Shown piece by piece: positions 55,246 to 63,973 of a stretch of 64,000 nt of DNA. A program made the position numbers and the translations under genes. Within the stretch, counting starts at the first letter, position 1. Each line of letters begins with the position of its first letter. The notes under the pieces are model-generated. The model was given only the letters and a program-made list of their open reading frames with translations, made no database searches and was not told where the DNA came from. Origin of the DNA: Perlabentimonas gracilis (GTDB taxonomy: Bacteria > Bacteroidota > Bacteroidia > Bacteroidales > Tenuifilaceae); assembly GCF_011174675.1 (NCBI RefSeq), contig NZ_JAANIG010000004.1, forward strand, positions 106,096 through 170,095, in the 5' to 3' direction.

Positions 55246-57606
55246 CTAAAACTCTATTTTGTAGCTAATAAAGGGCACTGGACTAGTAAAAAAATCGTCC
55301 TCAACCTCTTGGGTTTGTAAATTATACTTCTTTCCCAAGTACTGCCTACCAATAATATTCTTTACCTGTAAGGCAAACACCGAGGATGCCCCCAGGTGGT
55401 TGATGCGATAAGTAAGCGTTAAATCGGATATGGTTTCGAGATTTGAATGCCGATACGTGAATGGCATTTGCTCGTTGTAAACAATATCTCCTCTTAGCTT
55501 TGTTTCATCAATATCAACGGGTTGGTGCCAGTAGGGACCAAAAAAAGCTACTTTGGCATTTATGCCCAGCAGATTTCTTTTTTTGATTGTCCATTCCTTA
55601 CCTCCAACAAGATTAATCACATACCCACCGCTATAGCGCGATTTGCTCTTAACACCATCACCATCGGTGTACTGCGATTTGTATAGCGATGAGGTGATAA
55701 GGTAGTAGTACCCATCCTTTAGGAATCGCTCAAGGGTTAAGTCAATCCCAATATTTTCACCTGTACCTTTATTTACTAGCACCTTATCGAAGGTCCAATC
55801 GCTCATAAAGTTTATCATCGAATATATTTCCCCATCAACAACCGGAACATTGTACAGGTACTGGTAGTATGGCTCAACCTTAATGCGAAGATGCTGAGTT
55901 GGAGAAAAATCGTAACCCAGCACAAAATGGTGCGCCCCCATTCTTTTCAGGTTCATATTGGGGAAGTACGATTCGCCCGTTTGGGCATTGGTTTTCGATA
56001 CGAAGTAAACGAATAGTGGCTCTATCTGACTGTGGTTGCCGTATCCAACGGATAGGCGATTTTGCGGGTTTGCCTGCCAGCTGGCAGATAGGCGCGGTTC
56101 AACCCGCAGCTCATTATTCAGTTCAAACCACGACACGTTTGCCCCGGCGTTGCAGTAGAAGTTTTGAGTTACCGAATACTTTGCCTGAGCAAATGCCTTT
56201 ACAACCGCACCTGTTCCATCACCACTTAAAAAGTTTCCGTAATCGCCAGTTTGGAAATCTCTTGAATCGCCATTTAGTGAGTAGTAGTGCAGGTTGACAT
56301 CAATGCCAGTTTTAAAACTTAATCGGGATGATGAGGCTGTGGATACCGTTGAGTTTAGGGTAGCCATCCCCTCGGTACTCTCAACATAAAACAGAGGATG
56401 CAAGACAGAGGGAGTATCCTCAAATAGCCTGGCCTCCTCTTTGTACTTATGTTGCCCTGAATTTAAGGCGATGGTTGTTCTTAGGTGTGCTTTTGAGTTT
56501 ATGCCTTGGGTATGGGTAATCCCTGCAACGCCCATACTGTAGTTGAACTTCATTTTCACCCTGTTTTCGGGGTATATCCACTCATCAACCTCGTTGTAGC
56601 CCTTCATGCTGCTTTCGCTTAGCCCACCAACACCCCAAATGGAGAATTGACCAGCCTTTGCCGTTGGCAAATGTATTTTGAATGATAAATCCTGATAAAT
56701 TGGCAGCTCATTGGCTCCCTTCACCTCGGGCAGAAGAGGGAAGATTAGCGCCATGGTTGAGTAGCGATAGTTGATGAGGAATGAGCTGCCGTGATTCTTT
56801 TTAAATGGCCCCTCGGCAGCGGCTTCAATTCCCTGAATACCAACTTGGAAAGCGTACTCGTACCTCTGGCTATTGCCATTCCGTAGCCTCATCTCGAAAA
56901 CACCGGCCGATGCGTTTCCAAACTCGGCGGGGAAAGCGCCGGTGTAGAAATCGGAGTTGGCCAAAAGCTGGCTGCTAAATATTGTTAATCCACCGCCACC
57001 CGCAATATTTGATCCTGAAAAATGGCTTGGCACAGGAATATCGACCCCTTCCAACCTCCAAAGCAATCCCTTTGGTGCATTACCCCTTACCACAATGGCA
57101 TTTTGGTGAGCGGCAACAGGAGTAACCCCAGCGAAGTTACCGGCCATTCTACCCGGATCGTCGAGCGCACCAGCGTAACGCCTTGCCTCCTCAACCGAGA
57201 ATGTGCGGGCGCTAACGGTTGCCATGCTGTTTATGGGCTTATCCTTGCGTATGGTTGCCTTTACCACTACGCCCTCAAGCTCCGATACCGATTGCTCCAA
57301 TGCAACATCGAGCACAACCTCTCTACCAGATCCAACAAGCAGTTCGGGTATTATTAGTGGTTCGTACCCCATAAAGCTAACCTGTAGGTTATAGCGACCC
57401 ACCTCAACCTTCTCTAGTAGAAATTTGCCATCCAAATCGGAAGTAACCCCTATGTTTTCATTAATAAGTATAATATTTGCCCCGGGAAGTGTTTCCTTGG
57501 TTACAGCATCGTAAATCACCCCTCGAATGGTTTGGGTGGGTTTTTGGGCGAAACAATTCGTGAAAATGCTAAAAGCAAGTAAAGTAAAAACAACTAAGCG
57601 TTTCAT
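55246..57606 (-). CDS. TonB-dependent receptor with carboxypeptidase-like domain
   Basis: A 786-residue outer-membrane transporter: signal peptide (ending FTNCFAQ), carboxypeptidase-regulatory-like domain (RGVIYDAVTKETLPGANIILI, about 27-110), plug domain (about 120-240; NAIVVRGNAPKGLLWRLEGVDIPVPSHF) and a 22-stranded barrel to the terminal phenylalanine (FISYKIEF). No SusD partner is adjacent, so it is not a classical SusCD pair; the substrate is unknown. It is the last gene of the tight run starting at the CPBP/YbjQ genes (28-base gap). Confidence 0.92.
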   Translation of the reverse strand: MKRLVVFTLLAFSIFTNCFAQKPTQTIRGVIYDAVTKETLPGANIILINENIGVTSDLDGKFLLEKVEVGRYNLQVSFMGYEPLIIPELLVGSGREVVLDVALEQSVSELEGVVVKATIRKDKPINSMATVSARTFSVEEARRYAGALDDPGRMAGNFAGVTPVAAHQNAIVVRGNAPKGLLWRLEGVDIPVPSHFSGSNIAGGGGLTIFSSQLLANSDFYTGAFPAEFGNASAGVFEMRLRNGNSQRYEYAFQVGIQGIEAAAEGPFKKNHGSSFLINYRYSTMALIFPLLPEVKGANELPIYQDLSFKIHLPTAKAGQFSIWGVGGLSESSMKGYNEVDEWIYPENRVKMKFNYSMGVAGITHTQGINSKAHLRTTIALNSGQHKYKEEARLFEDTPSVLHPLFYVESTEGMATLNSTVSTASSSRLSFKTGIDVNLHYYSLNGDSRDFQTGDYGNFLSGDGTGAVVKAFAQAKYSVTQNFYCNAGANVSWFELNNELRVEPRLSASWQANPQNRLSVGYGNHSQIEPLFVYFVSKTNAQTGESYFPNMNLKRMGAHHFVLGYDFSPTQHLRIKVEPYYQYLYNVPVVDGEIYSMINFMSDWTFDKVLVNKGTGENIGIDLTLERFLKDGYYYLITSSLYKSQYTDGDGVKSKSRYSGGYVINLVGGKEWTIKKRNLLGINAKVAFFGPYWHQPVDIDETKLRGDIVYNEQMPFTYRHSNLETISDLTLTYRINHLGASSVFALQVKNIIGRQYLGKKYNLQTQEVEDDFFTSPVPFISYKIEF

Positions 57607-57634
57607 AATCAGTATAAATATCTTTCATTTTATT

Positions 57635-58366
57635 CTATAGGTTCATAATTAATACTAAACCAATTATTAAATCAATAGAATTTATAATACAATGTGCAAT
57701 AATCCCTATGTATATGTTTTCCTTTCGCTTTACCAAATAAATTAGAGGTAGCACGCCTATGGTTCGGGTAATAAATAACCAGGGTGTCCAAGTATGATAT
57801 AGCGCAAAGAGTGCGCTATGTATTGGAACTACCCAACCCTTAAGATTGCTGGGCATTCTGGGCAGTAGGTATCCTCTAAAGTAAAGCTCCTCTACGGCAG
57901 GTAAAATCAACACCATGAACAAAAAGAAAAGGCTGTAAGTAATTATCAAGTTTATTCTGGAATATTCACCACCAAGACCCATATCAAGCATATATGTCGA
58001 AGGCATCCAGGTAAATAAATGCATCAAGTACTCAGATGCGAAGGCAAATATTTTAAAAGCAAGGCCAGTTAAAACAAATATTACTGCAACCCACAGGATG
58101 TACTGCCAACCTTTTAGTTTTTTGTGATATTTGACGATTCCTCCAAAAAACTTTTTACCTGATATTTTCTTCTGGTATAGAAGGAAACCCAACTCAAAAG
58201 GGAGGAGCACAACAATTCCTGCAATTATTAAGGCCATTACATTAGGAAATCCATACTCTATAACTATTGGCGCCAAGAGAAAATAGCAAAGTCCGACTAG
58301 TGCTCCAGGTAATAGATGCAGAAATATGGATTGACTTAACGAATGTTTCTCTATACTATTTCTCAT
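57635..58366 (-). CDS. CPBP family intramembrane metalloprotease
   Basis: A 243-residue protein with about seven membrane helices and the CPBP (Abi) motifs: EELYFR (E159, E160, R164), then the second motif with H183 and H191 in HSALFALYH, and a third HCIINS near the C-terminus. Family members process prenylated or bacteriocin-related substrates, or act in stress responses. It lies 2 bases after a small gene, which follows a YbjQ gene and a second CPBP gene. Confidence 0.87.
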   Translation of the reverse strand: MRNSIEKHSLSQSIFLHLLPGALVGLCYFLLAPIVIEYGFPNVMALIIAGIVVLLPFELGFLLYQKKISGKKFFGGIVKYHKKLKGWQYILWVAVIFVLTGLAFKIFAFASEYLMHLFTWMPSTYMLDMGLGGEYSRINLIITYSLFFLFMVLILPAVEELYFRGYLLPRMPSNLKGWVVPIHSALFALYHTWTPWLFITRTIGVLPLIYLVKRKENIYIGIIAHCIINSIDLIIGLVLIMNL

Positions 58367-58368
58367 AA

Positions 58369-58500
58369 TTAATTATCTCTTTTTTCAAAGAACTCCTTGT
58401 CCTTACGCCTGCTCCTTCTTATTGCCATGTATACTATAGCGCCAAGTGCAACAATGGCAGAAAAAATTTGAATTGCAAGAATAATTTTTAGCGCATTCAT
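58369..58500 (-). CDS. 43-residue single-helix membrane microprotein
   Basis: A small gene that is easily missed: ATG at 58500, stop TAA at 58369. It encodes an N-terminal hydrophobic helix (about residues 3-26) and a basic, charged tail (RRSRRKDKEFFEKRDN). Its ATG is 1 base after the YbjQ stop and its stop is 2 bases before the CPBP ATG, so translational coupling is likely. I do not recognise the family. The fit between two genes and clean membrane-plus-tail design argue that it is real. Confidence 0.75.
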   Translation of the reverse strand: MNALKIILAIQIFSAIVALGAIVYMAIRRSRRKDKEFFEKRDN

Positions 58501-58501
58501 A

Positions 58502-58816
58502 CTAATGGAGCTTTACAGCAGTTCCAAATGCCAGAATTTCGGCGGCTCCACTAGTAACCATAGCTGTGGTTATTTGAATTCCCACAATGGCATCGGCGCC
58601 CAGCCTATTGGCATCGTCAACCATACGCTGCATTGCCTGTTCTCGAGCTTGTGCTTGCAACTGGGTATATTCCTCTATCTCGCCACCCACAATGTTTTTA
58701 AGTCCAGCAAGAATATCGCGACCAATATTGCGGCTACGTACAGTGCTGCCCCTGGCAATACCTAGAATCTCTGTAATTTCCCTGTTGGGAACCGAATGTG
58801 TTGTTGAAAGTATCAT
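58502..58816 (-). CDS. YbjQ/DUF74 family protein
   Basis: A 104-residue protein of the YbjQ family, which folds as a pentamer and is called a heavy-metal-binding domain. Clear family pattern: ILGIARGSTVRSRNIGRDILAGLKNIVGGEI, then ADAIVGIQITTAMV near the end. Function in cells is not settled. It sits one base after the upstream CPBP gene and one base before the microprotein, in a tight operon. Confidence 0.9.
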   Translation of the reverse strand: MILSTTHSVPNREITEILGIARGSTVRSRNIGRDILAGLKNIVGGEIEEYTQLQAQAREQAMQRMVDDANRLGADAIVGIQITTAMVTSGAAEILAFGTAVKLH

Positions 58817-58817
58817 A

Positions 58818-59711
58818 CTAATTAGTTTTTAGCTTGTTAGATTTATTTAAGTAGATTAATATCATTATGTTAAAAATTATCAGAACAGTAAATCCAGCTA
58901 GACCAGTTAGTCCAATAAGCAGCTCATTGCCCCCTTTTAGGAGCATAATTGCAGTGCCTCCCAGCGCATTAATTCCACCGTGAAGAATGGAAGCAGCTAT
59001 TACAGAACCACTTTTCTCTCTGATTAATGTAAATATTGGAGAGAAAAGAATGCAGAACGCAATCATCATAAAAATTCCGGTTATCGGATTTTCGGGGTAA
59101 TTATGCCCCATAAGTATAATTGGCGCATGCCAAATGCCCCAGATCAAGCCAATAATCAGAGACATTCTCCAGAATCCTTTGTGTTTTAAACTTTCGTAAA
59201 GAATACCTCGCCAGCCCAACTCCTCGCCAAAACCTGCAACTGCATTAATGGTTAAGGCTGCTATTAATCCTTGGATTAGGGTTATGAAAAAGGGATGCAC
59301 GGGTAGCTCCATATTCCGCATCTCATCCATCTGCTCAGGGGTGAGCAGGCCCTCAAAACGATCGAACATTCCCTCCATTCCGAGGCTAAAGCTAACGCTT
59401 GGGAATAGCAGTCCAACACCCATTGTGGCCAAAGCAATAACCAGTGGCAGAAGCCAAGCAATTGTCCACCATCTATTCCACTTAAAGTTTACCCCAAGGC
59501 TTTTTCTAATATCCTGCTTAAAAATTAATTTCTGAACCAATAGCGCAGAAATCATTGGAGTAAACATAAAGGTTATCGTCATAATAAAGTAGGGCGTGGA
59601 TGCCGTATTGGTGCTTCCACCAACCAACCAGTAAACCATGGCCATTGTCCAGCTAAGGCCAAATGTTATGGCCAGAAATAGCCCAACTTTCTTATTATCA
59701 CCAATTCTCAT
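58818..59711 (-). CDS. Second CPBP family intramembrane metalloprotease
   Basis: A 297-residue, eight-helix protein with motif one EELGWR (E163, E164, R168), motif two WGIWHAP (about 195-200) and motif three ASILHGGINAL. It resembles the CAAX-like CPBP group but is longer than the downstream paralogue. The two are separated by YbjQ and the microprotein. A paired substrate pathway is inferred from the arrangement only. Confidence 0.88.
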   Translation of the reverse strand: MRIGDNKKVGLFLAITFGLSWTMAMVYWLVGGSTNTASTPYFIMTITFMFTPMISALLVQKLIFKQDIRKSLGVNFKWNRWWTIAWLLPLVIALATMGVGLLFPSVSFSLGMEGMFDRFEGLLTPEQMDEMRNMELPVHPFFITLIQGLIAALTINAVAGFGEELGWRGILYESLKHKGFWRMSLIIGLIWGIWHAPIILMGHNYPENPITGIFMMIAFCILFSPIFTLIREKSGSVIAASILHGGINALGGTAIMLLKGGNELLIGLTGLAGFTVLIIFNIMILIYLNKSNKLKTN

Positions 59712-59726
59712 AACTTAAAACTTCGA

Positions 59727-60158
59727 TTAATTAACTTGTTCAGGCCCTTTGCCAATAACCATTCTCCCCTTAAAATATGAGAGTTTGATTTTCCCCGATT
59801 GGCCAATAAAACTTTCCAATCCATCGCGTTTAATGGTGCAAAGGTTGAATACCTTTAGATTGTGGGGTAAGGTATTTGCCCTATCGGCTGCTGGTGCAAG
59901 CATATTACAGGGAAAATCTTTGCAATCGGAGCAAAAGTCAACACCTTTTGATTTTGTGCATGAAAAGGTTGCACAATCAGTTGGCATTATTGGGCATTTC
60001 CCATCTATGTTTCTGCAACCGTCGCAGGGTAATATATTCTTGGGGATTCCTTTTGAAACGAGGCATTCTAAAATTTGCTCGTTATGCTTACTTAAGTAAA
60101 ATTCGCAGGTTCCGCAGTCGATTCCGCAGGGAGCCACTAGTTTTTCTCGTTCTTTCAT
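59727..60158 (-). CDS. DUF3795 cysteine-rich protein
   Basis: A 143-residue protein with about a dozen cysteines in CxxxCxxC-like groups: CGIDCGTCEFYLSKH (13-27), CDGCRNIDGKCPIMPTDC (about 45-62) and FCSDCKDFPCNML (about 75-87). DUF3795 is a probable metal or iron-sulfur binding family of unknown function. It lies in the same tight operon, 10 bases after the MBL hydrolase. Confidence 0.88.
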   Translation of the reverse strand: MKEREKLVAPCGIDCGTCEFYLSKHNEQILECLVSKGIPKNILPCDGCRNIDGKCPIMPTDCATFSCTKSKGVDFCSDCKDFPCNMLAPAADRANTLPHNLKVFNLCTIKRDGLESFIGQSGKIKLSYFKGRMVIGKGPEQVN

Positions 60159-60168
60159 ATTCTAAGTT

Positions 60169-60891
60169 TTATTCTGCTTTCAGGGGTTCTAAATTGAATC
60201 TATTCATTTCGCGATATATCAACCCTTTCTCAAAATTTTTACCGTGCCCGGGTAGGAATAATCGGCATCCAGTTGCGTAAAGTTTCTTCCAGGATTCAAA
60301 CATCTTACGTTTATCGTCAGCAAAAGGAGGCAAGATGGAATTTCTAAAAATTCCAAACATTGCATCACCCACTACAGCTATCTCATTGTCTACAATTAGG
60401 CTTATTGAACCAGCCGAGTGCCCTGGAGTGCTTAAAACTTTCAGGTTCAAATCAAAATCGTTAAAGGCATACTCATCTTCCACCTCAATATCAATGGGGA
60501 ACAGTGGATAGCCCAAAAAACTAGAGCCAATTGGGCTACCAATTTTTGATATGAGTCTCGAATACGCCCAAGTTCCCTTGGGGATAGGTGTATAACCTTT
60601 CTTAGCGAATTCCGACTCGTACCTACTTGCAAGAATTATGCTGCCATGATCGCGCCTGAGGCGTGAGGCATTCTGACAATGATCGAAATGCGTATGGGTT
60701 AGCACAATCATATCAATATGCTCGCTATAAGTTATAATCGAATTGATGTTTTTAATTAAGCGATTATAGTATGGAGAAGTGCCAGTGTCGACAAGGATGT
60801 TCCTGCCCCCGTAGGAAACGAGGTAAGCATTACTCCTTCCGGTAACTACACGGAAAATATGGTAACCATTTTTTGTCCGCCACTTCTTCAT
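60169..60891 (-). CDS. MBL-fold metallo-hydrolase
   Basis: A 240-residue metallo-beta-lactamase fold hydrolase with the motif THTHFDH (65-71), STPGHSAGSISL (about 150-161), a metal-bridging aspartate in GDAMFG (about 170-175) and LPGHGK (about 214-219). Substrate is not evident. Gaps are 9 and 10 bases to neighbours. Confidence 0.9.
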   Translation of the reverse strand: MKKWRTKNGYHIFRVVTGRSNAYLVSYGGRNILVDTGTSPYYNRLIKNINSIITYSEHIDMIVLTHTHFDHCQNASRLRRDHGSIILASRYESEFAKKGYTPIPKGTWAYSRLISKIGSPIGSSFLGYPLFPIDIEVEDEYAFNDFDLNLKVLSTPGHSAGSISLIVDNEIAVVGDAMFGIFRNSILPPFADDKRKMFESWKKLYATGCRLFLPGHGKNFEKGLIYREMNRFNLEPLKAE

Positions 60892-60900
60892 CTCTGCATT

Positions 60901-62448
60901 CTATTTATCAATCGATCTTAAAACAGAAAGGATATGATTCCTTAGCTCGCTTGAATTGATAGCACCCGTTACATGACCACATTCAATTGTTTTTAATGGA
61001 TAACCGTTGTAACTCTCTTTTTGAATATCGTACTCAATAAACTGATCGTACTTTGATAGTAAAGGGAATAGGTTCTGGGTGTCCCTCCTATTAAAATCAT
61101 CATCAAAATTGAGCACTCTCCTTATTTCTTGAGGGTTGTGCAATGCAATATCCGATGCCATTTTGCGGTATTTACTCTTAATAAATAGCTCTCCAAGATA
61201 CGTTCCTGCCATTAGTGGGGCGTATGCTGTTGAGGTATTGTATATTGCACGGTGTATGTTTGTTACCCAACCACCTAAACTAATGCCAGTAATAATTACT
61301 GGAGCAGTTGAATTCTTTCTAATTTCCTTGACTAGTTCTTCGTTAAGTTTTACAGATGTAGCAATCATAGCCGTGAAGTTGCTAAGGTCAACCATAGTGT
61401 CCTGATATTGCTTAAGCGAACTATTATGAAATGGCGCCCTTACAACTATTAAATTGGCCTCGATGGTATCCTTGGTATTTATAAAGATATTGTAGAAAGT
61501 GTTTTTTGCCGATTTTTTAAACTCGAAGGGGCGCTCGTTGTTACCATGGTTGTAGATAATGGTTGGGAAATCGGGACCTTTCCATTGAGCTACACAGAAC
61601 GCTGGATCGAGATCGCCCGCCTTGGTTCTAGCGCGCACTTCGTAAACGCCCTCGCCAGCAATTTTGGGAAACTCAAGCTCTACTGCTGCAACCTGCTCCT
61701 CGAAGGTTGGGCTTTGTATACTATTGGCAAAAAACTTCTTCTTACCAGCTACCATAGCACCAACCGATGCTGTTAGATTATCGAAAAAAATATGCTTGTT
61801 CATAGCTTTACTCTTTTTATGTTTGTATGAAATAGTTAATGAAATGGTAGGAATCACAGGAATAAACTCGGGCCATGGCGAGAACATCCAGGCTGCATTG
61901 CCCTTTGTTTGCTCAAGGCTAGACCAGGAATATACCGCTAGGGTTTGGTTAATTCGTAAGTCTAGCAGAAATCGTTTAGCCGAAAAGGTATATCCAGCAC
62001 CGATGTATGGTGAAATATTGTGGAAGTGAATATCGGTTTGTCTATTGTAAAAATCCCAATACTTGGCAAAGCCGCCAATGTACCAGCCCATTTTACTATT
62101 GTTGATTTTGCCCTTATGAAAGTAATAATTTGTGCCCAAATGAAACTGCCCCACAAATGCCACCTGATGGATGTTTGATAACGAAAGCCTTCCCTCAATA
62201 TTCTGATTGGGACGAAAAAAGTAGCCTCCCACAACATTTGCTCCATACTCGTTGCCTGCGGCTATGGGGAGAAAACGTTTTGCCTCATCCTTTATCGAAA
62301 ACCCTAGGGGAATGGCCACTGGGTTAGTTCCAATATACCATGCTGTGCCATAATCAGTTTTGTTTTGAGCATAAGCATTATTGTTCTTAACACCAATAGT
62401 AAGTATGACCGTGGCTAATACTATAAATATTATGTTTGTGTATTTCAT
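60901..62448 (-). CDS. Fusion of an outer-membrane-type barrel and an alpha/beta hydrolase
   Basis: A 515-residue protein with two unlike halves. Residues 1-28 are a signal peptide (ending NAYAQ). About 33-210 alternates in a pattern of amphipathic strands with many aromatic residues (GYFFRPNQNIEGRLSL, VAFVGQFHLGTNYYFH, YIGAGYTFSAKRFLLDLRI), like an outer-membrane barrel. About 217-515 is a hydrolase: NHGNNERP near 300-307 and the nucleophile elbow GISLGGW with S390, ending with a candidate histidine in ECGHVTGA. An in-frame ATG lies at the junction (61803). A single continuous gene or two fused genes are both possible. Confidence 0.72.
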   Translation of the reverse strand: MKYTNIIFIVLATVILTIGVKNNNAYAQNKTDYGTAWYIGTNPVAIPLGFSIKDEAKRFLPIAAGNEYGANVVGGYFFRPNQNIEGRLSLSNIHQVAFVGQFHLGTNYYFHKGKINNSKMGWYIGGFAKYWDFYNRQTDIHFHNISPYIGAGYTFSAKRFLLDLRINQTLAVYSWSSLEQTKGNAAWMFSPWPEFIPVIPTISLTISYKHKKSKAMNKHIFFDNLTASVGAMVAGKKKFFANSIQSPTFEEQVAAVELEFPKIAGEGVYEVRARTKAGDLDPAFCVAQWKGPDFPTIIYNHGNNERPFEFKKSAKNTFYNIFINTKDTIEANLIVVRAPFHNSSLKQYQDTMVDLSNFTAMIATSVKLNEELVKEIRKNSTAPVIITGISLGGWVTNIHRAIYNTSTAYAPLMAGTYLGELFIKSKYRKMASDIALHNPQEIRRVLNFDDDFNRRDTQNLFPLLSKYDQFIEYDIQKESYNGYPLKTIECGHVTGAINSSELRNHILSVLRSIDK

Positions 62449-62449
62449 G

Positions 62450-63331
62450 CTAGTTCACTCCTATTCTGTAATAGTAAAACCCTTCCATCTGGCTATCGCC
62501 AACACGAATTGTTCCAGCTGGATCGGCAATAAACGTTGTGCCGCTATACTTTCGGTTGAGTTCAGTTCCGTAACGGTTGGCAAAAACCTCCCAGGCATTG
62601 AACTGACGGCTTACTGCATCGATTTTAAACATAGAAACTTCCGATGCCATGGGGTGAAGAATTACCTCTGCCTTGCGATCGGTGAGCTGCTTGGTAAGCC
62701 AGAACCCATTCACATCGGCACAGATAATCATCCCAATTTTTATGTTGTTAATGGTAACAAGCGTAACGCTCGAATCGACCTTAGCGGCTGGTGTTATTCC
62801 GCTTAAAATATCCTCGGGAGTAATATTTACCTTACGGTGTATTGCCATTATCTCACCGTTAGGATCAATTAGTACAAATGAGTTGTAATGGTTTCCGGTA
62901 TTAAGTTCGGTTAACCCCAGCCCTATGTAACATCCTAGTTCTTTTGCTGTTTTGGCAATGCTGTCGGTGGCTGGGCCAGGTATAGTTTCGGCTATGCTAC
63001 GCTGATAGGGCTCGGGGTTATCATCGTCGATATACCAGCCTAGAACCGATTCGCTAAACAGAATTAGCTCAGCATTGGGGTGTTGCTCTTTGGCCTCAGT
63101 GGCCTTTTGCCGAACTGTACTAATGTTTTCCGATTTATCTTTTGAGCAAATCATACTTACTGCCACCACATTCAAATGCCTTGAGGCATTGCTGTCGTCG
63201 TATTGTAGGGGTGCACCCGACAGGTCGAAAAGGCTTTGCACAATGGTATCGTCCTTTTGGCAGGAGTACAATAGAGCAATCGTTAGAAAGATGAGAAGAA
63301 TAGATGTTTGCTTTCCTTTTGTGAATGGCAT
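62450..63331 (-). CDS. Lipoprotein carbon-nitrogen hydrolase (nitrilase superfamily)
   Basis: A 293-residue nitrilase-fold amidase with the triad E94 (LILFSESVLGWY), K167 (AIHRKVNITPED) and C204 (IGMIICADVNGFW). The start at 63331 gives a lipoprotein signal with lipobox LLYSC (cysteine 24), so it should be anchored in the envelope, unlike most cytosolic members. Its stop is 1 base before the barrel/hydrolase start, suggesting a shared extracytoplasmic pathway. Substrate unknown. Confidence 0.85.
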   Translation of the reverse strand: MPFTKGKQTSILLIFLTIALLYSCQKDDTIVQSLFDLSGAPLQYDDSNASRHLNVVAVSMICSKDKSENISTVRQKATEAKEQHPNAELILFSESVLGWYIDDDNPEPYQRSIAETIPGPATDSIAKTAKELGCYIGLGLTELNTGNHYNSFVLIDPNGEIMAIHRKVNITPEDILSGITPAAKVDSSVTLVTINNIKIGMIICADVNGFWLTKQLTDRKAEVILHPMASEVSMFKIDAVSRQFNAWEVFANRYGTELNRKYSGTTFIADPAGTIRVGDSQMEGFYYYRIGVN

Positions 63332-63471
63332 AATTATATTTGTTTTGCCCCTCACACTTCACATCTTATACCACAAAACGTTTGTAGTTGGAATACAATA
63401 GATTGCCCCTATATTGACTTGGATATATTTGTTCAAATTCGATCAAAAAGTGTTCATAAACGAACACCCCC

Positions 63472-63502
63472 TTTGGTGAACGTTGAATTTAACTTATATT
63501 TG
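63472..63502 (+). promoter_or_regulatory. Good promoter for the small membrane protein
   Basis: TTTG (63472-63475), a 19-base spacer and TATATTTG (63495-63502), a perfect TAnnTTTG match, lie 18 bases before the ATG at 63521. Confidence 0.65.
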
Positions 63503-63520
63503 GGGGCAAATAGTAAATCC

Positions 63521-63790
63521 ATGGTAAACCTCCGCCGACCCAACCGCTACGACCGAAACTCAGGTTTCAACACCAAGTACATATCGCTTATTCTTGCAGC
63601 TACAATGTCTCTAGTGCTTTGGGGATATCAAAAAATTTACTCCGAGAACCCAACGCAATGGTTCCTATACATAGCCATTGGGCTTGGTGTGTTGGCTTTT
63701 GCCCTAGCTGTATTTCACATTTTTAGGATTTGGGCAAACCACCGAAAGGGGCTAAAGAAATTCAAAAATGAGCAATCGCCCAAGAGTTAA
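63521..63790 (+). CDS. Small two-helix membrane protein
   Basis: An 89-residue protein with basic N-terminus (NLRRPNRYDRNSG) and two hydrophobic helices (about 20-36 and 45-68), then a basic tail. The start at 63521 follows the promoter box; the frame upstream has no family-like sequence. Family not recognised. A second frame begins inside its 3' end at 63768. Confidence 0.75.
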   Translation: MVNLRRPNRYDRNSGFNTKYISLILAATMSLVLWGYQKIYSENPTQWFLYIAIGLGVLAFALAVFHIFRIWANHRKGLKKFKNEQSPKS

Positions 63791-63944
63791 CGTGCCTAAG
63801 AGTGCCTTCGATTACATTACCGAAATAAATGGTTGGTTGGCAATAGTATCGTTCTGGGTTCTTGTGTTCATACTAAATTTCAACACCCATTTACTTGTAC
63901 TTGGTTTAGCCCCCTATCAATCGGACTTTTGTATAGATGGTTAA
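63768..63944 (+). CDS. Possible small membrane ORF, DUF1648-like start
   Basis: A 58-residue frame (SNRPRVNVPKSAFDYITEIN then one hydrophobic helix) overlapping the previous gene by 23 bases. The beginning resembles DUF1648 proteins, which continue into a longer helical protein, whereas this one stops soon after the helix. It could be a truncated gene. Low confidence. Confidence 0.4.
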   Translation: MSNRPRVNVPKSAFDYITEINGWLAIVSFWVLVFILNFNTHLLVLGLAPYQSDFCIDG

Positions 63945-63965
63945 ACAAACATAAACATTCTTTTC

Positions 63966-63973
63966 TAACTTTG
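63966..63973 (+). promoter_or_regulatory. Possible -7 box at the window end
   Basis: TAACTTTG matches TAnnTTTG exactly. No -33 element at the usual distance is visible, and the downstream gene lies beyond the window. Confidence 0.35.

Noticed and set aside
56075..56100. TGCCTGCCAGCTGGCAGATAGG palindrome-like stretch resembling the CCTGCCTGC repeats
   Set aside because: It encodes an ordinary in-frame part of the TonB-dependent receptor barrel (LSASWQANPQNR), which is a normal receptor motif, so no insertion is needed to explain it.
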